A DNA stretch of 64,000 nt. It comes from Rhodococcus koreensis. GTDB taxonomy: Bacteria; Actinomycetota; Actinomycetes; Mycobacteriales; Mycobacteriaceae. Numbering within the stretch: the first letter of the stretch is position 1; each line of letters starts with the position of its first letter. A program made the position numbers and the translations under genes. Where the stretch lies: NCBI RefSeq assembly GCF_900105905.1, contig NZ_FNSV01000005.1, forward strand, positions 4,464,001 to 4,528,000, written 5' to 3'. Of the stretch, positions 56,624 through 64,000 are shown in pieces. Under the pieces are notes generated by a model that did not search any database, was not told the origin of the DNA, and was given only the letters and a program-made list of their open reading frames with translations.

Positions 56624-59600
56624 GTGCCACAACCGCCGCTGCCCGACGTCCGGAGCATCCGCACTTCCCGGCTCATCGCGATCGTCACCGGCCTGATCGG
56701 TTTCGTTCTCGCGCTGGCCACCCCGTTCCTGCCGGTCAAGCAGGACGCCGCGACGATCGACTGGCCGCAGAACGGCACGCTCGGTAGCGTCGAGGCGCCC
56801 CTGGTCTCGTACACACCGCTGGCCCTGCAGGTGAACGTTCCCTGCTCGGTGTTCACGCAACTCGGGCCCGACGGCGGCACCGTCGTCTCGACCCTCCCGA
56901 ACCGGGCGCCAGACTTCGAGAAGAACGGCCTCGTCGTGAAGGCGGGCGCCGGCGGCACGGTCGACGTCACCCTTCGCGGCAGGTCCCTGATCTCGGCGGG
57001 TGCGGCGGACCTGCAGGGCTGCACCGGTCTCACCGTCACGTCCGACTACCAGCGGACGTCGGCCGAGGTCACGGGCACCGCCGAACCGCTCGCCGGTTCC
57101 GTCGAGGGCGACCAGCGACCGCAGATGGTCGGCCTGTTCACCGACCTGCAGGGGGCGGCGCCCGCCGACCTGAATGTGCACGTCGACCTCGACTCCCGGT
57201 TCTCGTCGAGCCCGACGCTGCTCAAACTGCTGGCGATGATCGTGTGCGTCCTCGCGACGCTGACGTCGCTGTACGCGTTGCACCGCGTGGACGGCATCGA
57301 CGGCAGGCGCGCCCGCCGCTTCCTGCCTGCGCACTGGTGGAAGTTCACCGGTGTCGACGCCGTCATGATCGGGACGCTGCTGCTGTGGCACGTGGTGGGC
57401 GCGAACACGTCCGACGACGGCTATCTCCTGGGCATGGCGCGGGTGTCGGAGCATTCCGGTTACATGGCCAACTACTTCCGCTGGTTCGGCGTCCCCGAGG
57501 CGCCGTTCGGCTGGTCGTACGAACTGCTCGCGACGCTGGCGAAGGTGAGCACGGCGAGCATGTGGATGCGACTGCCGACGCTGCTCGCGGCGCTGCTCTG
57601 CTGGATGGTGATCAGCCGGGAGGTCATTCCTCGCCTCGGTGTCGCCGTGCGCCGCAACAGGACTGCCCTCTGGACCGGTGGCCTGGTCTTCCTGGCGTTC
57701 TGGTTGCCGTACGACAACGGGTTGCGCCCCGAACCGGTCATCGCGCTCGGCGCCCTCCTCACGTGGTGTTCCATCGAACGGGCCATCGCCACCGGACGAC
57801 TGCTTCCCGGTGCCGTCGCCGTGCTGATCGCCGCGTTCTCCCTCGCCGCCGGACCGTCCGGGCTGATCTGCATCGCGGCCCTGATCGCGGGTGCGCGGCC
57901 GATCCTGCAGATCATCATCGCGCGCGGCCACCGGGTGGGATTTGCGTCCCAGATCCTGCCGATCCTCGCCGCGGGAACGGTCGTGATGGTGGCCGTCTTC
58001 GCGGATCAGACACTCGCGACGGTGCTCGAATCGACGCGTGTCCGCACCGCCCTCGGACCCAACGTGGCCTGGTTCGACGAGCGGCTGCGCTGGGATTCGC
58101 TGATGGGGATCTCCCCGGACGGCTCGCTGGCCCGCCGGTTCGGTGTGTTCGTGATGCTGCTGTGCGTCGTGGTCTGCGTGATGCTGATCCTGCGCAAGGG
58201 GAAGGTGCCCGGGACCGCGATCGGGCCGTCGCGCCGCATCCTCGGCATCGTGTTCGCGTCGCTGCTGCTGATGATGTTCACGCCCACCAAGTGGACCCAC
58301 CACTTCGGGGTGTACGCGGGGCTCGCGGGTTCGGTCGCGGTGCTCGCCGCGGTCGGGGTGGGGGCGGCGAGTATCCGCTCGAAACGGAACCGCACGCTGT
58401 TCGCCGCGGGTGTCCTGTTCATCCTCGCGGTCGCGTTCACCAGTTCCAACGGCTGGTGGTACGTCTCCAGCTACGGCGTTCCGTGGTGGGACAAGCCGCC
58501 GATGATCGCGGGCAAGGGTTTCTCCACGCTGTTCCTGGGACTCACGGTCCTCACGCTGCTCCTGGCCGCCTGGTACCACGTCCGCGAACCGTACGAGACG
58601 GGCAAGAAGCCCAACGGGAAGCGCGCCCGGATGCTCGCGCCGTCGCCGCTGACCGTCGCGGCCGGTGCCGTCGTCCTGTTCGAGGTGCTGTCGCTGCTGA
58701 AGGGGGCCGTCGCGCAGTACCCGGGGTACTCCATCGCGAAGGCCAACATCGAATCGGTCACCGGCGGCACGTGTGCGCTCGCCGACGAGGTCCTCGTCGA
58801 AACCGACCCGACCGCCGCCCTGCTGCAACCGCTCACCCCCGTCACCGACCCGAACGGTGCAGGCGCGTTCGGTGCGACGTCCGCGGAGGGCTTCACCCCC
58901 AACGGCATCGCCGACGACCTCACCGCCGACTCCGAGAAGATCGCCACCGGCGGCGCCAACACCGTCGACACCGAAACCGACGAGACGACCACGGGCACCA
59001 GTTCCGGCACCGGTGGCGGCACCGAGGCCACCGCCGGAGTCAACGGCAGCACCGTGACGCTGCCGTTCGGTCTCGACCCCGCCCGAACCCCCGTCCTCGG
59101 CAGCTACCAGCCGGGCGGGGAGCAGAAACCCGCCTCCCTCACCACCGGCTGGTACGGGCTGCCCGACCGCAGCGACGACGCACCGATCCTGACGATTTCG
59201 GCGGCCGGACGCATCCGGTCGGTCGACGCGGACGGCGTCGTCACCCCCGGCCAGAGCCTGAAGGTCGAGTACGGGGTGGCCGGTCCCGACGGGTCCGTCA
59301 CCGCGCTCGGCGCGGTCGACCCGATCGACATCGGACCGTCCCCGTCCTGGCGCAACCTGCGGGTGCCGCTCAATCAACTGCCCGCCGAGGCGAACACGGT
59401 CCGGCTCGTCGCGGACGACCCGGACACCGACCCCGGACAATGGCTGGCCGTCACGCCGCCCCGGGTGCCGAAGATGCAGACCCTGCAGACCGTCGTCGGG
59501 TCCAGCGACCCCGTGCTCCTCGACTGGGCCGTCGGGCTCGCATTCCCCTGCCAACGCCCGTTCGACCACCGGTACGGGGTCGCCGAGGTCCCGCAGTGGC

Positions 59601-59857
59601 GCGTTCTTCCCGACCGCATCGGCGCCGAGTCCACGAACGCCTGGCAGGACAAGTTCGGCGGCGGCCCGCTGGGCTGGACCGACCAGTTGCTGTCGGCGAG
59701 CACCCTGGCCACCTACCTGTCGAACGACTGGGACCGCGACTGGGGTTCGCTCGAGCGGTACACGCCGCTGGACGAGTCGGCGACGCCCGCCGAGGTCGAA
59801 TCCGAACAGGTGACCAGGTCGGGTACCTGGTCGGCCGGACCGGTGCGTTACTACTAG
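56624..59857 (+). CDS. emb: Arabinosyltransferase (Emb family), first copy
   Basis: 1077 aa GT53 enzyme. An N-terminal helix and a jelly-roll-like outer domain (about 30-210) precede a GT-C core of about 13 helices and a C-terminal carbohydrate-binding region (about 690-1077). NTSDDGYLLGMARVSEHSGYMANYFRWFGVPEAPFGWSYE contains the catalytic Asp pair (D264-D265) and the Met equivalent to EmbB M306 of the ethambutol-resistance region. Emb proteins extend the arabinan of arabinogalactan or lipoarabinomannan from decaprenyl-phosphoarabinose. It cannot be assigned as EmbA, B or C by eye. Confidence 0.93.
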   Translation: MPQPPLPDVRSIRTSRLIAIVTGLIGFVLALATPFLPVKQDAATIDWPQNGTLGSVEAPLVSYTPLALQVNVPCSVFTQLGPDGGTVVSTLPNRAPDFEKNGLVVKAGAGGTVDVTLRGRSLISAGAADLQGCTGLTVTSDYQRTSAEVTGTAEPLAGSVEGDQRPQMVGLFTDLQGAAPADLNVHVDLDSRFSSSPTLLKLLAMIVCVLATLTSLYALHRVDGIDGRRARRFLPAHWWKFTGVDAVMIGTLLLWHVVGANTSDDGYLLGMARVSEHSGYMANYFRWFGVPEAPFGWSYELLATLAKVSTASMWMRLPTLLAALLCWMVISREVIPRLGVAVRRNRTALWTGGLVFLAFWLPYDNGLRPEPVIALGALLTWCSIERAIATGRLLPGAVAVLIAAFSLAAGPSGLICIAALIAGARPILQIIIARGHRVGFASQILPILAAGTVVMVAVFADQTLATVLESTRVRTALGPNVAWFDERLRWDSLMGISPDGSLARRFGVFVMLLCVVVCVMLILRKGKVPGTAIGPSRRILGIVFASLLLMMFTPTKWTHHFGVYAGLAGSVAVLAAVGVGAASIRSKRNRTLFAAGVLFILAVAFTSSNGWWYVSSYGVPWWDKPPMIAGKGFSTLFLGLTVLTLLLAAWYHVREPYETGKKPNGKRARMLAPSPLTVAAGAVVLFEVLSLLKGAVAQYPGYSIAKANIESVTGGTCALADEVLVETDPTAALLQPLTPVTDPNGAGAFGATSAEGFTPNGIADDLTADSEKIATGGANTVDTETDETTTGTSSGTGGGTEATAGVNGSTVTLPFGLDPARTPVLGSYQPGGEQKPASLTTGWYGLPDRSDDAPILTISAAGRIRSVDADGVVTPGQSLKVEYGVAGPDGSVTALGAVDPIDIGPSPSWRNLRVPLNQLPAEANTVRLVADDPDTDPGQWLAVTPPRVPKMQTLQTVVGSSDPVLLDWAVGLAFPCQRPFDHRYGVAEVPQWRVLPDRIGAESTNAWQDKFGGGPLGWTDQLLSASTLATYLSNDWDRDWGSLERYTPLDESATPAEVESEQVTRSGTWSAGPVRYY

Positions 59858-59887
59858 AAGCGCCCCTACCCTCTGGTAGGCGGCAAT

Positions 59888-62800
59888 ATGCCTCCTCAGG
59901 TTCCTGACATACCATCGACAACCGTGCCCGACGCTCTGACAACTTCCGTCTCCGATCCCGAAGCCACTTCGCCGCCTGCTCGCCAGGACCGGCGGAGTGA
60001 GTACCGGACCGCTCGTCTGATCGCCATCGTCACCGGCCTCATCGGGTTCGTGCTGGCGGTGGCCACCCCGTTCATGCCGGTGCAACAGACCACCGCAGCG
60101 GTGAACTGGCCGGAGAACGGCGTCGTCGGCGACCTCGAGGCACCGCTGGTGTCGCAGGTCCCGATCGACATGTCGGCGTCGATCCCGTGTTCGGCGGTGG
60201 CCGGGCTTCCCCCGCAGGGCGGAATCCTGCTGGCCACGGCCCCCGCGCAGGGCGAGGGTGCAGCGCTCAACGCGATGTTCGTGCGGGTGTCGGACAAGTC
60301 CGTGGACGTGCTCGACCGCAACGTCACCATCGCCACGGCGCCCCGCGAACAGGTGCAGTCGGGCGCCTGCAGCGAGATCCGCATCACATCGAACATCGGC
60401 GCGACGTCCGCCGAGTTCGTGGGCCTGACCACCCCGGCCGGCGACCCGATCGCCGGTTCCCTCACCGGTGACCTCCGCCCGCAGGTGGTGGGTGTGTTCA
60501 GCGACCTCCGCGACGGGGCGGCGCCGGCCGGTCTGTCGTTCACGATGAACGTGGACTCCCGGTTCTCGTCGAGCCCCACGCTGATCAAGCTCGTCGCCAT
60601 GATCGTGGCTCTCCTCGCCACGGCGATCGCCCTGGTCGCCCTCGGCCGCCTCGACGGCACGGACGGGCGCGGGCACCGCAACTTCCTGCCGTCGCACTGG
60701 TGGAAGTTCACCGGACTCGACACGATCGTCGTGGGCACGCTGGTGCTGTGGCACTTCATCGGCGCGAACACCTCCGACGACGGCTATCTGCTCACCATGG
60801 CCCGGGTCTCCGACCACGCCGGCTACATGGCCAACTACTTCCGCTGGTTCGGCGTCCCCGAGGCGCCGTTCGGCTGGTATTACGACGTCCTCGCCGCGAT
60901 GGCCAAGATCTCGACGGCCAGCCCGTTCATGCGACTGCCCGCCCTGATCGCCGGGATCCTGTGCTGGATGGTGATCAGCCGGGAGGTCGCTCCGCGCCTC
61001 GGCCGGTCGGTCCGGCGCAACAAGGTCGCGCTGTGGACCGGCGGACTCGTGTTCCTCGCGTTCTGGCTGCCCTACAACAACGGTCTGCGGCCCGAGCCCA
61101 TCGTGGCGCTCGGCGCCCTGCTCACGTGGTGCTCCATCGAGCGTTCCATCGCGACCGGACGCCTTCTCCCCGCGGCCGTCGCCGTCCTGATCGGCGCGTT
61201 CACACTCGCGGCCGCCCCGACGGGCCTGATGTGTGTGGCCGCCCTGCTCGCCGGCGCCCGCCCGCTCGTCCGGATCGTCGTCAAGCGCCACCGTCAGGTG
61301 GGGACGCTGCCGCTGCTGGCGCCGATCGCGGCCGCGGGCACGATCGTCCTCGTGGTCGTGTTCGCCGACCAGACCGTCGCCGCGGTGATGGAGGCCACCC
61401 GGGTCCGCACCCTGATCGGCCCGAACCTCGAGTGGTACAAGGACTTCCTGCGCTACTACTACCTCTTCGTCCCGACCGTCGACGGTTCCGTGGCCCGCCG
61501 CTTCGCGTTCCTGACGATGATCCTGTGCCTGCTGACGACGCTGTTCATCCTGTTGCGCCGCAGGCGGATTCCCGGTGCCGCCACCGGACCGTCGTGGCGC
61601 CTGCTCGGTGTCGTGTTCGGCACGATCTTCTTCATGATGTTCAACCCCACCAAGTGGACCCACCACTTCGGGGCGTACGCGGGCATCGCCGGTTCGCTGG
61701 CCGCGCTGACCGCTGTCGCGGTGTCGGCGTCCGCGCTACGGTCGCGCCGCAACCGGACGATCTTCCTGGCCGGACTGCTGCTCATGCTGGCGTTGACGTT
61801 CGCGGGCATCAACGGCTACTGGTACGTCTCGAGCTACGGCGTGCCGTGGTTCGACAAGACCGTCTCCATCGGCGGACGCCAGTCCAACACGTTCTTCCTC
61901 GTCCTGTTCGGGCTGGCCGTCGCCCTGGCCGCCTGGCAGTACCTGCGTGAGGGATTCGCCGCGCCACCCGTCCGCGCCAACACCGAGAAGGGCAGGCGGA
62001 TCAGGAAATTCGCGGCCGCCCCCCTCACCGTCGTCGCCGGCATCATGGTGCTGTTCGAAGTCCTCTCCCTCCTCAAGGGCGCCGTCTCCCAGTACCCGGC
62101 GTACTCGCTGGCCCGCTCCAACTTCGACTCCCTCACCGGGCAGACGTGCGGGCTCGCCGAGGACGTCCTCGTCGAAGGCGACACCAACGGCGGAAACCTC
62201 ACTCCCATCAACGATCCCGCGCAGCCGCTCGCGAACCCCGCCGACCCGCTCGGCGGAGCGAACCCCGTCGGATTCTCGCCCAACGGGGTGCCGTCCGACC
62301 TGACCGCCGACTACGTCGAGGTCAAGCAGGGCATGGGCAACACCGACAACCAGAGCGTCGGCCCCAGCTTCGAGACCGGATCGAGCGCCGGAACCAGCGG
62401 CGGCACCGGAAATGTCGGCGTCAACGGCAGCACCGCCAAGCTGCCGTTCGGACTCAACCCGGCCACGACACCCGTCATGGGCAGCTACCAGGAAGGCGTG
62501 CAGGAGCCGGCGACGCTGTCGTCCAGCTGGTACGCCCTCCCCGAACGCAGCCACGACACCCCGCTGATCGTCATGTCCGCCGCGGGCCGCATCTGGTCGG
62601 TCGACGCGACCGGCGCCCTCACCTACGGTCAGTCGCTGCTGCTCGAATACGGCAAGCGTCAGCCCGACGGCACCGTCCAGGCCCAGGGCACCTACCTGCC
62701 CAAGGACATCGGGCCCGCACCGTCGTGGCGCAACCTGCGCGTGCCGATCAGCGAACTGTCCCCCGACGCCGACTCCGTGCGGATCGTCGCCAACGATCCC

Positions 62801-63247
62801 AACCTCACCGGCGATCAGTGGCTTGCGTTCACCCCGCCGCGGGTTCCGAAGCTCGAGACCCTCAACTCGACGATCGGCAGCTCGCAGCCCGTGCTGCTGG
62901 ACTGGGCCGTCGGACTGCAGTTCCCGTGCCAGCGCCCGTTCGACCACCAGTACGGTGTCGCGGAGATGCCGAACTACCGCATCCTCCCCGACCGTCCGCT
63001 GGCCGTCAGCTCCACCGACACCTGGCAGTCCGCGGAGAACGGTGGCCCCCTCGGCTTCACCGAACTGCTCGCCAGCGCCACCGCCATCCCCACCTACATG
63101 CGGGACGACTGGGGACGCGACTGGGGCTCCCTCGAGCGCTTCGACCGGTACTACCCGGACGCCACCGCGGCCACCGTCGACACCGAGACCGCCACCCGGT
63201 CCGGACTGTGGAAGCCGGGCACTCTGCGGGTGTACCCCACCCCGTAG
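59888..63247 (+). CDS. emb: Arabinosyltransferase (Emb family), second copy
   Basis: 1119 aa, closely similar in every segment to the upstream Emb (for example NTSDDGYLLTMARVSDHAGYMANYFRWFGVPEAPFGWYYD with D297-D298), so the pair is a tandem duplication. The N-terminus has an extra 35 or so polar residues. The C-terminal domain ends with WGSLERFDRYYPDATAATVDTETATRSGLWKPG. It starts 30 nt after the first copy and is co-transcribed. Mycobacteria have three such genes and corynebacteria one; two are seen here. Confidence 0.93.
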   Translation: MPPQVPDIPSTTVPDALTTSVSDPEATSPPARQDRRSEYRTARLIAIVTGLIGFVLAVATPFMPVQQTTAAVNWPENGVVGDLEAPLVSQVPIDMSASIPCSAVAGLPPQGGILLATAPAQGEGAALNAMFVRVSDKSVDVLDRNVTIATAPREQVQSGACSEIRITSNIGATSAEFVGLTTPAGDPIAGSLTGDLRPQVVGVFSDLRDGAAPAGLSFTMNVDSRFSSSPTLIKLVAMIVALLATAIALVALGRLDGTDGRGHRNFLPSHWWKFTGLDTIVVGTLVLWHFIGANTSDDGYLLTMARVSDHAGYMANYFRWFGVPEAPFGWYYDVLAAMAKISTASPFMRLPALIAGILCWMVISREVAPRLGRSVRRNKVALWTGGLVFLAFWLPYNNGLRPEPIVALGALLTWCSIERSIATGRLLPAAVAVLIGAFTLAAAPTGLMCVAALLAGARPLVRIVVKRHRQVGTLPLLAPIAAAGTIVLVVVFADQTVAAVMEATRVRTLIGPNLEWYKDFLRYYYLFVPTVDGSVARRFAFLTMILCLLTTLFILLRRRRIPGAATGPSWRLLGVVFGTIFFMMFNPTKWTHHFGAYAGIAGSLAALTAVAVSASALRSRRNRTIFLAGLLLMLALTFAGINGYWYVSSYGVPWFDKTVSIGGRQSNTFFLVLFGLAVALAAWQYLREGFAAPPVRANTEKGRRIRKFAAAPLTVVAGIMVLFEVLSLLKGAVSQYPAYSLARSNFDSLTGQTCGLAEDVLVEGDTNGGNLTPINDPAQPLANPADPLGGANPVGFSPNGVPSDLTADYVEVKQGMGNTDNQSVGPSFETGSSAGTSGGTGNVGVNGSTAKLPFGLNPATTPVMGSYQEGVQEPATLSSSWYALPERSHDTPLIVMSAAGRIWSVDATGALTYGQSLLLEYGKRQPDGTVQAQGTYLPKDIGPAPSWRNLRVPISELSPDADSVRIVANDPNLTGDQWLAFTPPRVPKLETLNSTIGSSQPVLLDWAVGLQFPCQRPFDHQYGVAEMPNYRILPDRPLAVSSTDTWQSAENGGPLGFTELLASATAIPTYMRDDWGRDWGSLERFDRYYPDATAATVDTETATRSGLWKPGTLRVYPTP

Positions 63248-63355
63248 CGGTCTCGGAGAGGCGGAGTTGTCCACAACTTTCCGTCCATCCACAGGCCAAT
63301 TTCCGACCTGGGCTTTTCGGCCGCGGATCGCTGCGCCCGGGGCAGGCTCGGACCC

Positions 63356-64000
63356 ATGCGAACCGAAAGCTGGGCCGAAGACCTCCCCGGGACAGCCGCT
63401 GCCGGCCGCGACGGAGTGGTCCGAGCGGCTGCCCTGGAACGGCTGGGCGTCGCCAAGGACACCATCGCCGCGCGCCGCCGCGACGGTGGTCCCTGGCAGC
63501 GGATCCTCCCCGGCGTCGTCCTCCTGCACGACGGGCCACCGACAACGCTGCAGCGCAACCTGGCGGCGCTCGAATACGGCGGCCCGGACGCGCTCCTGTC
63601 GGGTCACGCCGCGCTGGCCGCGCTCGGCTACCCGGCGTCACCGCCCCGGAACGACGTGCTGCTGCTCATCCCGTCCACCCGGCATCGCCGGGACTGGTCG
63701 TACGTGAAGGTCGAGCGGACGCGGCACCTGCCCGCACCCGTCCACCGGGGGCTCCTGCGCCTCGCTCCGCCGCGGCGCAGCCTTCTGGACGCCGGACGTC
63801 GCACGCTCACGGCCGAGGCCTGTCACGCGCTCCTGACCGAGGGAATCCGGCGTGGCGACGTGACGATAGACGAACTGGTCCGCGAAATCGCACACGGCAG
63901 CGACCGCGGAAGCCACCTGCCGCGGGCAGTCCTGCGTGAACTGACCGAAGACGCGCATTCCGCCGTCCGGGTCCACGCGCAGAATGTGTATGCGACGAGC
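63356..64000 (+). CDS. Hypothetical protein with AbiEi-like N-terminal domain, partial
   Basis: 215 codons from the ATG at 63356 to the window edge, no stop. GVVRAAALERLGVAKDTIAARRRDGGPWQRILPGVVLLHDGPPT is the winged-helix start seen in AbiEi-type antitoxin-domain proteins of actinobacteria, which usually carry an endonuclease-like (DUF559) C-terminus; that part would lie beyond the window. HAALAALGYP and PRRSLLDAGR are also typical. No toxin partner is visible, so a TA function is doubtful. The 108-base gap after emb shows no clear terminator. Confidence 0.65.
   Translation, partial: MRTESWAEDLPGTAAAGRDGVVRAAALERLGVAKDTIAARRRDGGPWQRILPGVVLLHDGPPTTLQRNLAALEYGGPDALLSGHAALAALGYPASPPRNDVLLLIPSTRHRRDWSYVKVERTRHLPAPVHRGLLRLAPPRRSLLDAGRRTLTAEACHALLTEGIRRGDVTIDELVREIAHGSDRGSHLPRAVLRELTEDAHSAVRVHAQNVYATS

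Noticed and set aside
59866..59882. Small hairpin (CTACC-CTCT-GGTAG) between the two emb genes
   Set aside because: A 5-bp stem in a 30-nt gap is too weak to call a terminator or attenuator.
56576..61666. Very long minus-strand open frame (1696 codons) opposite the emb genes
   Set aside because: It is antisense to two well-supported Emb proteins, is rich in Arg, Asp, Glu and Gly, and shows no family motif. Such frames arise opposite high-GC genes with strong third-base bias.
63356..64000. AbiEi/AbiEii type toxin-antitoxin system
   Set aside because: Only an AbiEi-like N-terminal domain is visible and no nucleotidyltransferase toxin lies within the window; the domain is common in unrelated actinobacterial proteins.
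1..64000. Mobile elements, integrases, attachment sites or CRISPR arrays
   Set aside because: No transposase, integrase or phage gene and no regularly spaced direct repeats were seen. The tRNA-Ser at 6500-6587 shows no duplicated 3' end nearby.

Overview
The window is high-GC actinobacterial DNA. Its genes are those of a mycolic-acid bacterium with an arabinogalactan cell wall: antigen-85-type mycolyltransferase, GlfT1, GlfT2, DprE1/DprE2, AftA, two Emb arabinosyltransferases, RmlA/B/C, an MspA-type porin and the proteasome activator Bpa. Gene content and order resemble the M. tuberculosis Rv3772-Rv3795 region (recalled from knowledge, not searched) with many insertions. A Rhodococcus of the jostii/opacus type is the most likely source (inference).

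Layout. 1-9505: 3' end of an aminotransferase, a secreted 5'-nucleotidase, an Ag85-like enzyme, an ArsR-controlled locus of mycothiol-type DinB-fold, SRPBCC, VOC and TfoX proteins, a tRNA-Ser, a MarR regulator, a quinone oxidoreductase and an aminotransferase-fold protein that lacks the PLP lysine. 9638-12972: bpa, then wzm-wzt-glfT1 (galactan initiation and export). 13060-22514: rsgA, a TylF-like methyltransferase, glfT2 with a GT-C transferase, a GT2, a large YfhO-like membrane protein and an SGNH lipoprotein. 22576-28980: a XRE-cupin regulator divergent from a thioredoxin-reductase-like enzyme, then a Gfo/Idh dehydrogenase, DegT aminotransferase and LpxA-like acyltransferase that look like a pathway to a 3-acylamido sugar nucleotide, a flippase-like membrane protein and a methyltransferase. 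29003-31529: rmlB divergent from rmlA-rmlC. 31607-32416: an EchA12-like enoyl-CoA hydratase behind a KstR-like box.

32413-44991 is a complete L-rhamnose uptake and catabolism system: a nine-gene minus-strand operon (ABC transporter RhaTPQS, mutarotase, isomerase, an extra AraA-like isomerase, fused aldolase/dehydrogenase, kinase) and a divergent LacI-type regulator with matching operator-like sites at both promoters. 45052-48691 holds a PPOX-fold enzyme, an S1C protease, an esterase and a PIN-domain protein. 48816-63247 is the arabinan block: gtrA divergent from dprE1-dprE2-aftA, then a small membrane protein, an MspA porin and a GT-C-like protein, then two tandem emb genes. The window ends inside a hypothetical gene.

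The most unusual signals are (i) an almost identical 40-bp palindrome placed 19-20 nt before the likely leaderless starts of both dprE1 and the first emb gene, the first copy lying symmetrically between identical divergent -10 boxes of gtrA and dprE1; (ii) the 3-acylamido-sugar cassette with an LpxA-family enzyme in an organism not expected to make lipid A; and (iii) the lysine-less aminotransferase-fold protein beside bpa. At least nine genes share a TANNNT box 6-8 nt before the start codon, which suggests widespread leaderless transcription. No mobile elements or CRISPR arrays were seen, and no gene-free stretch exceeds 300 bases.
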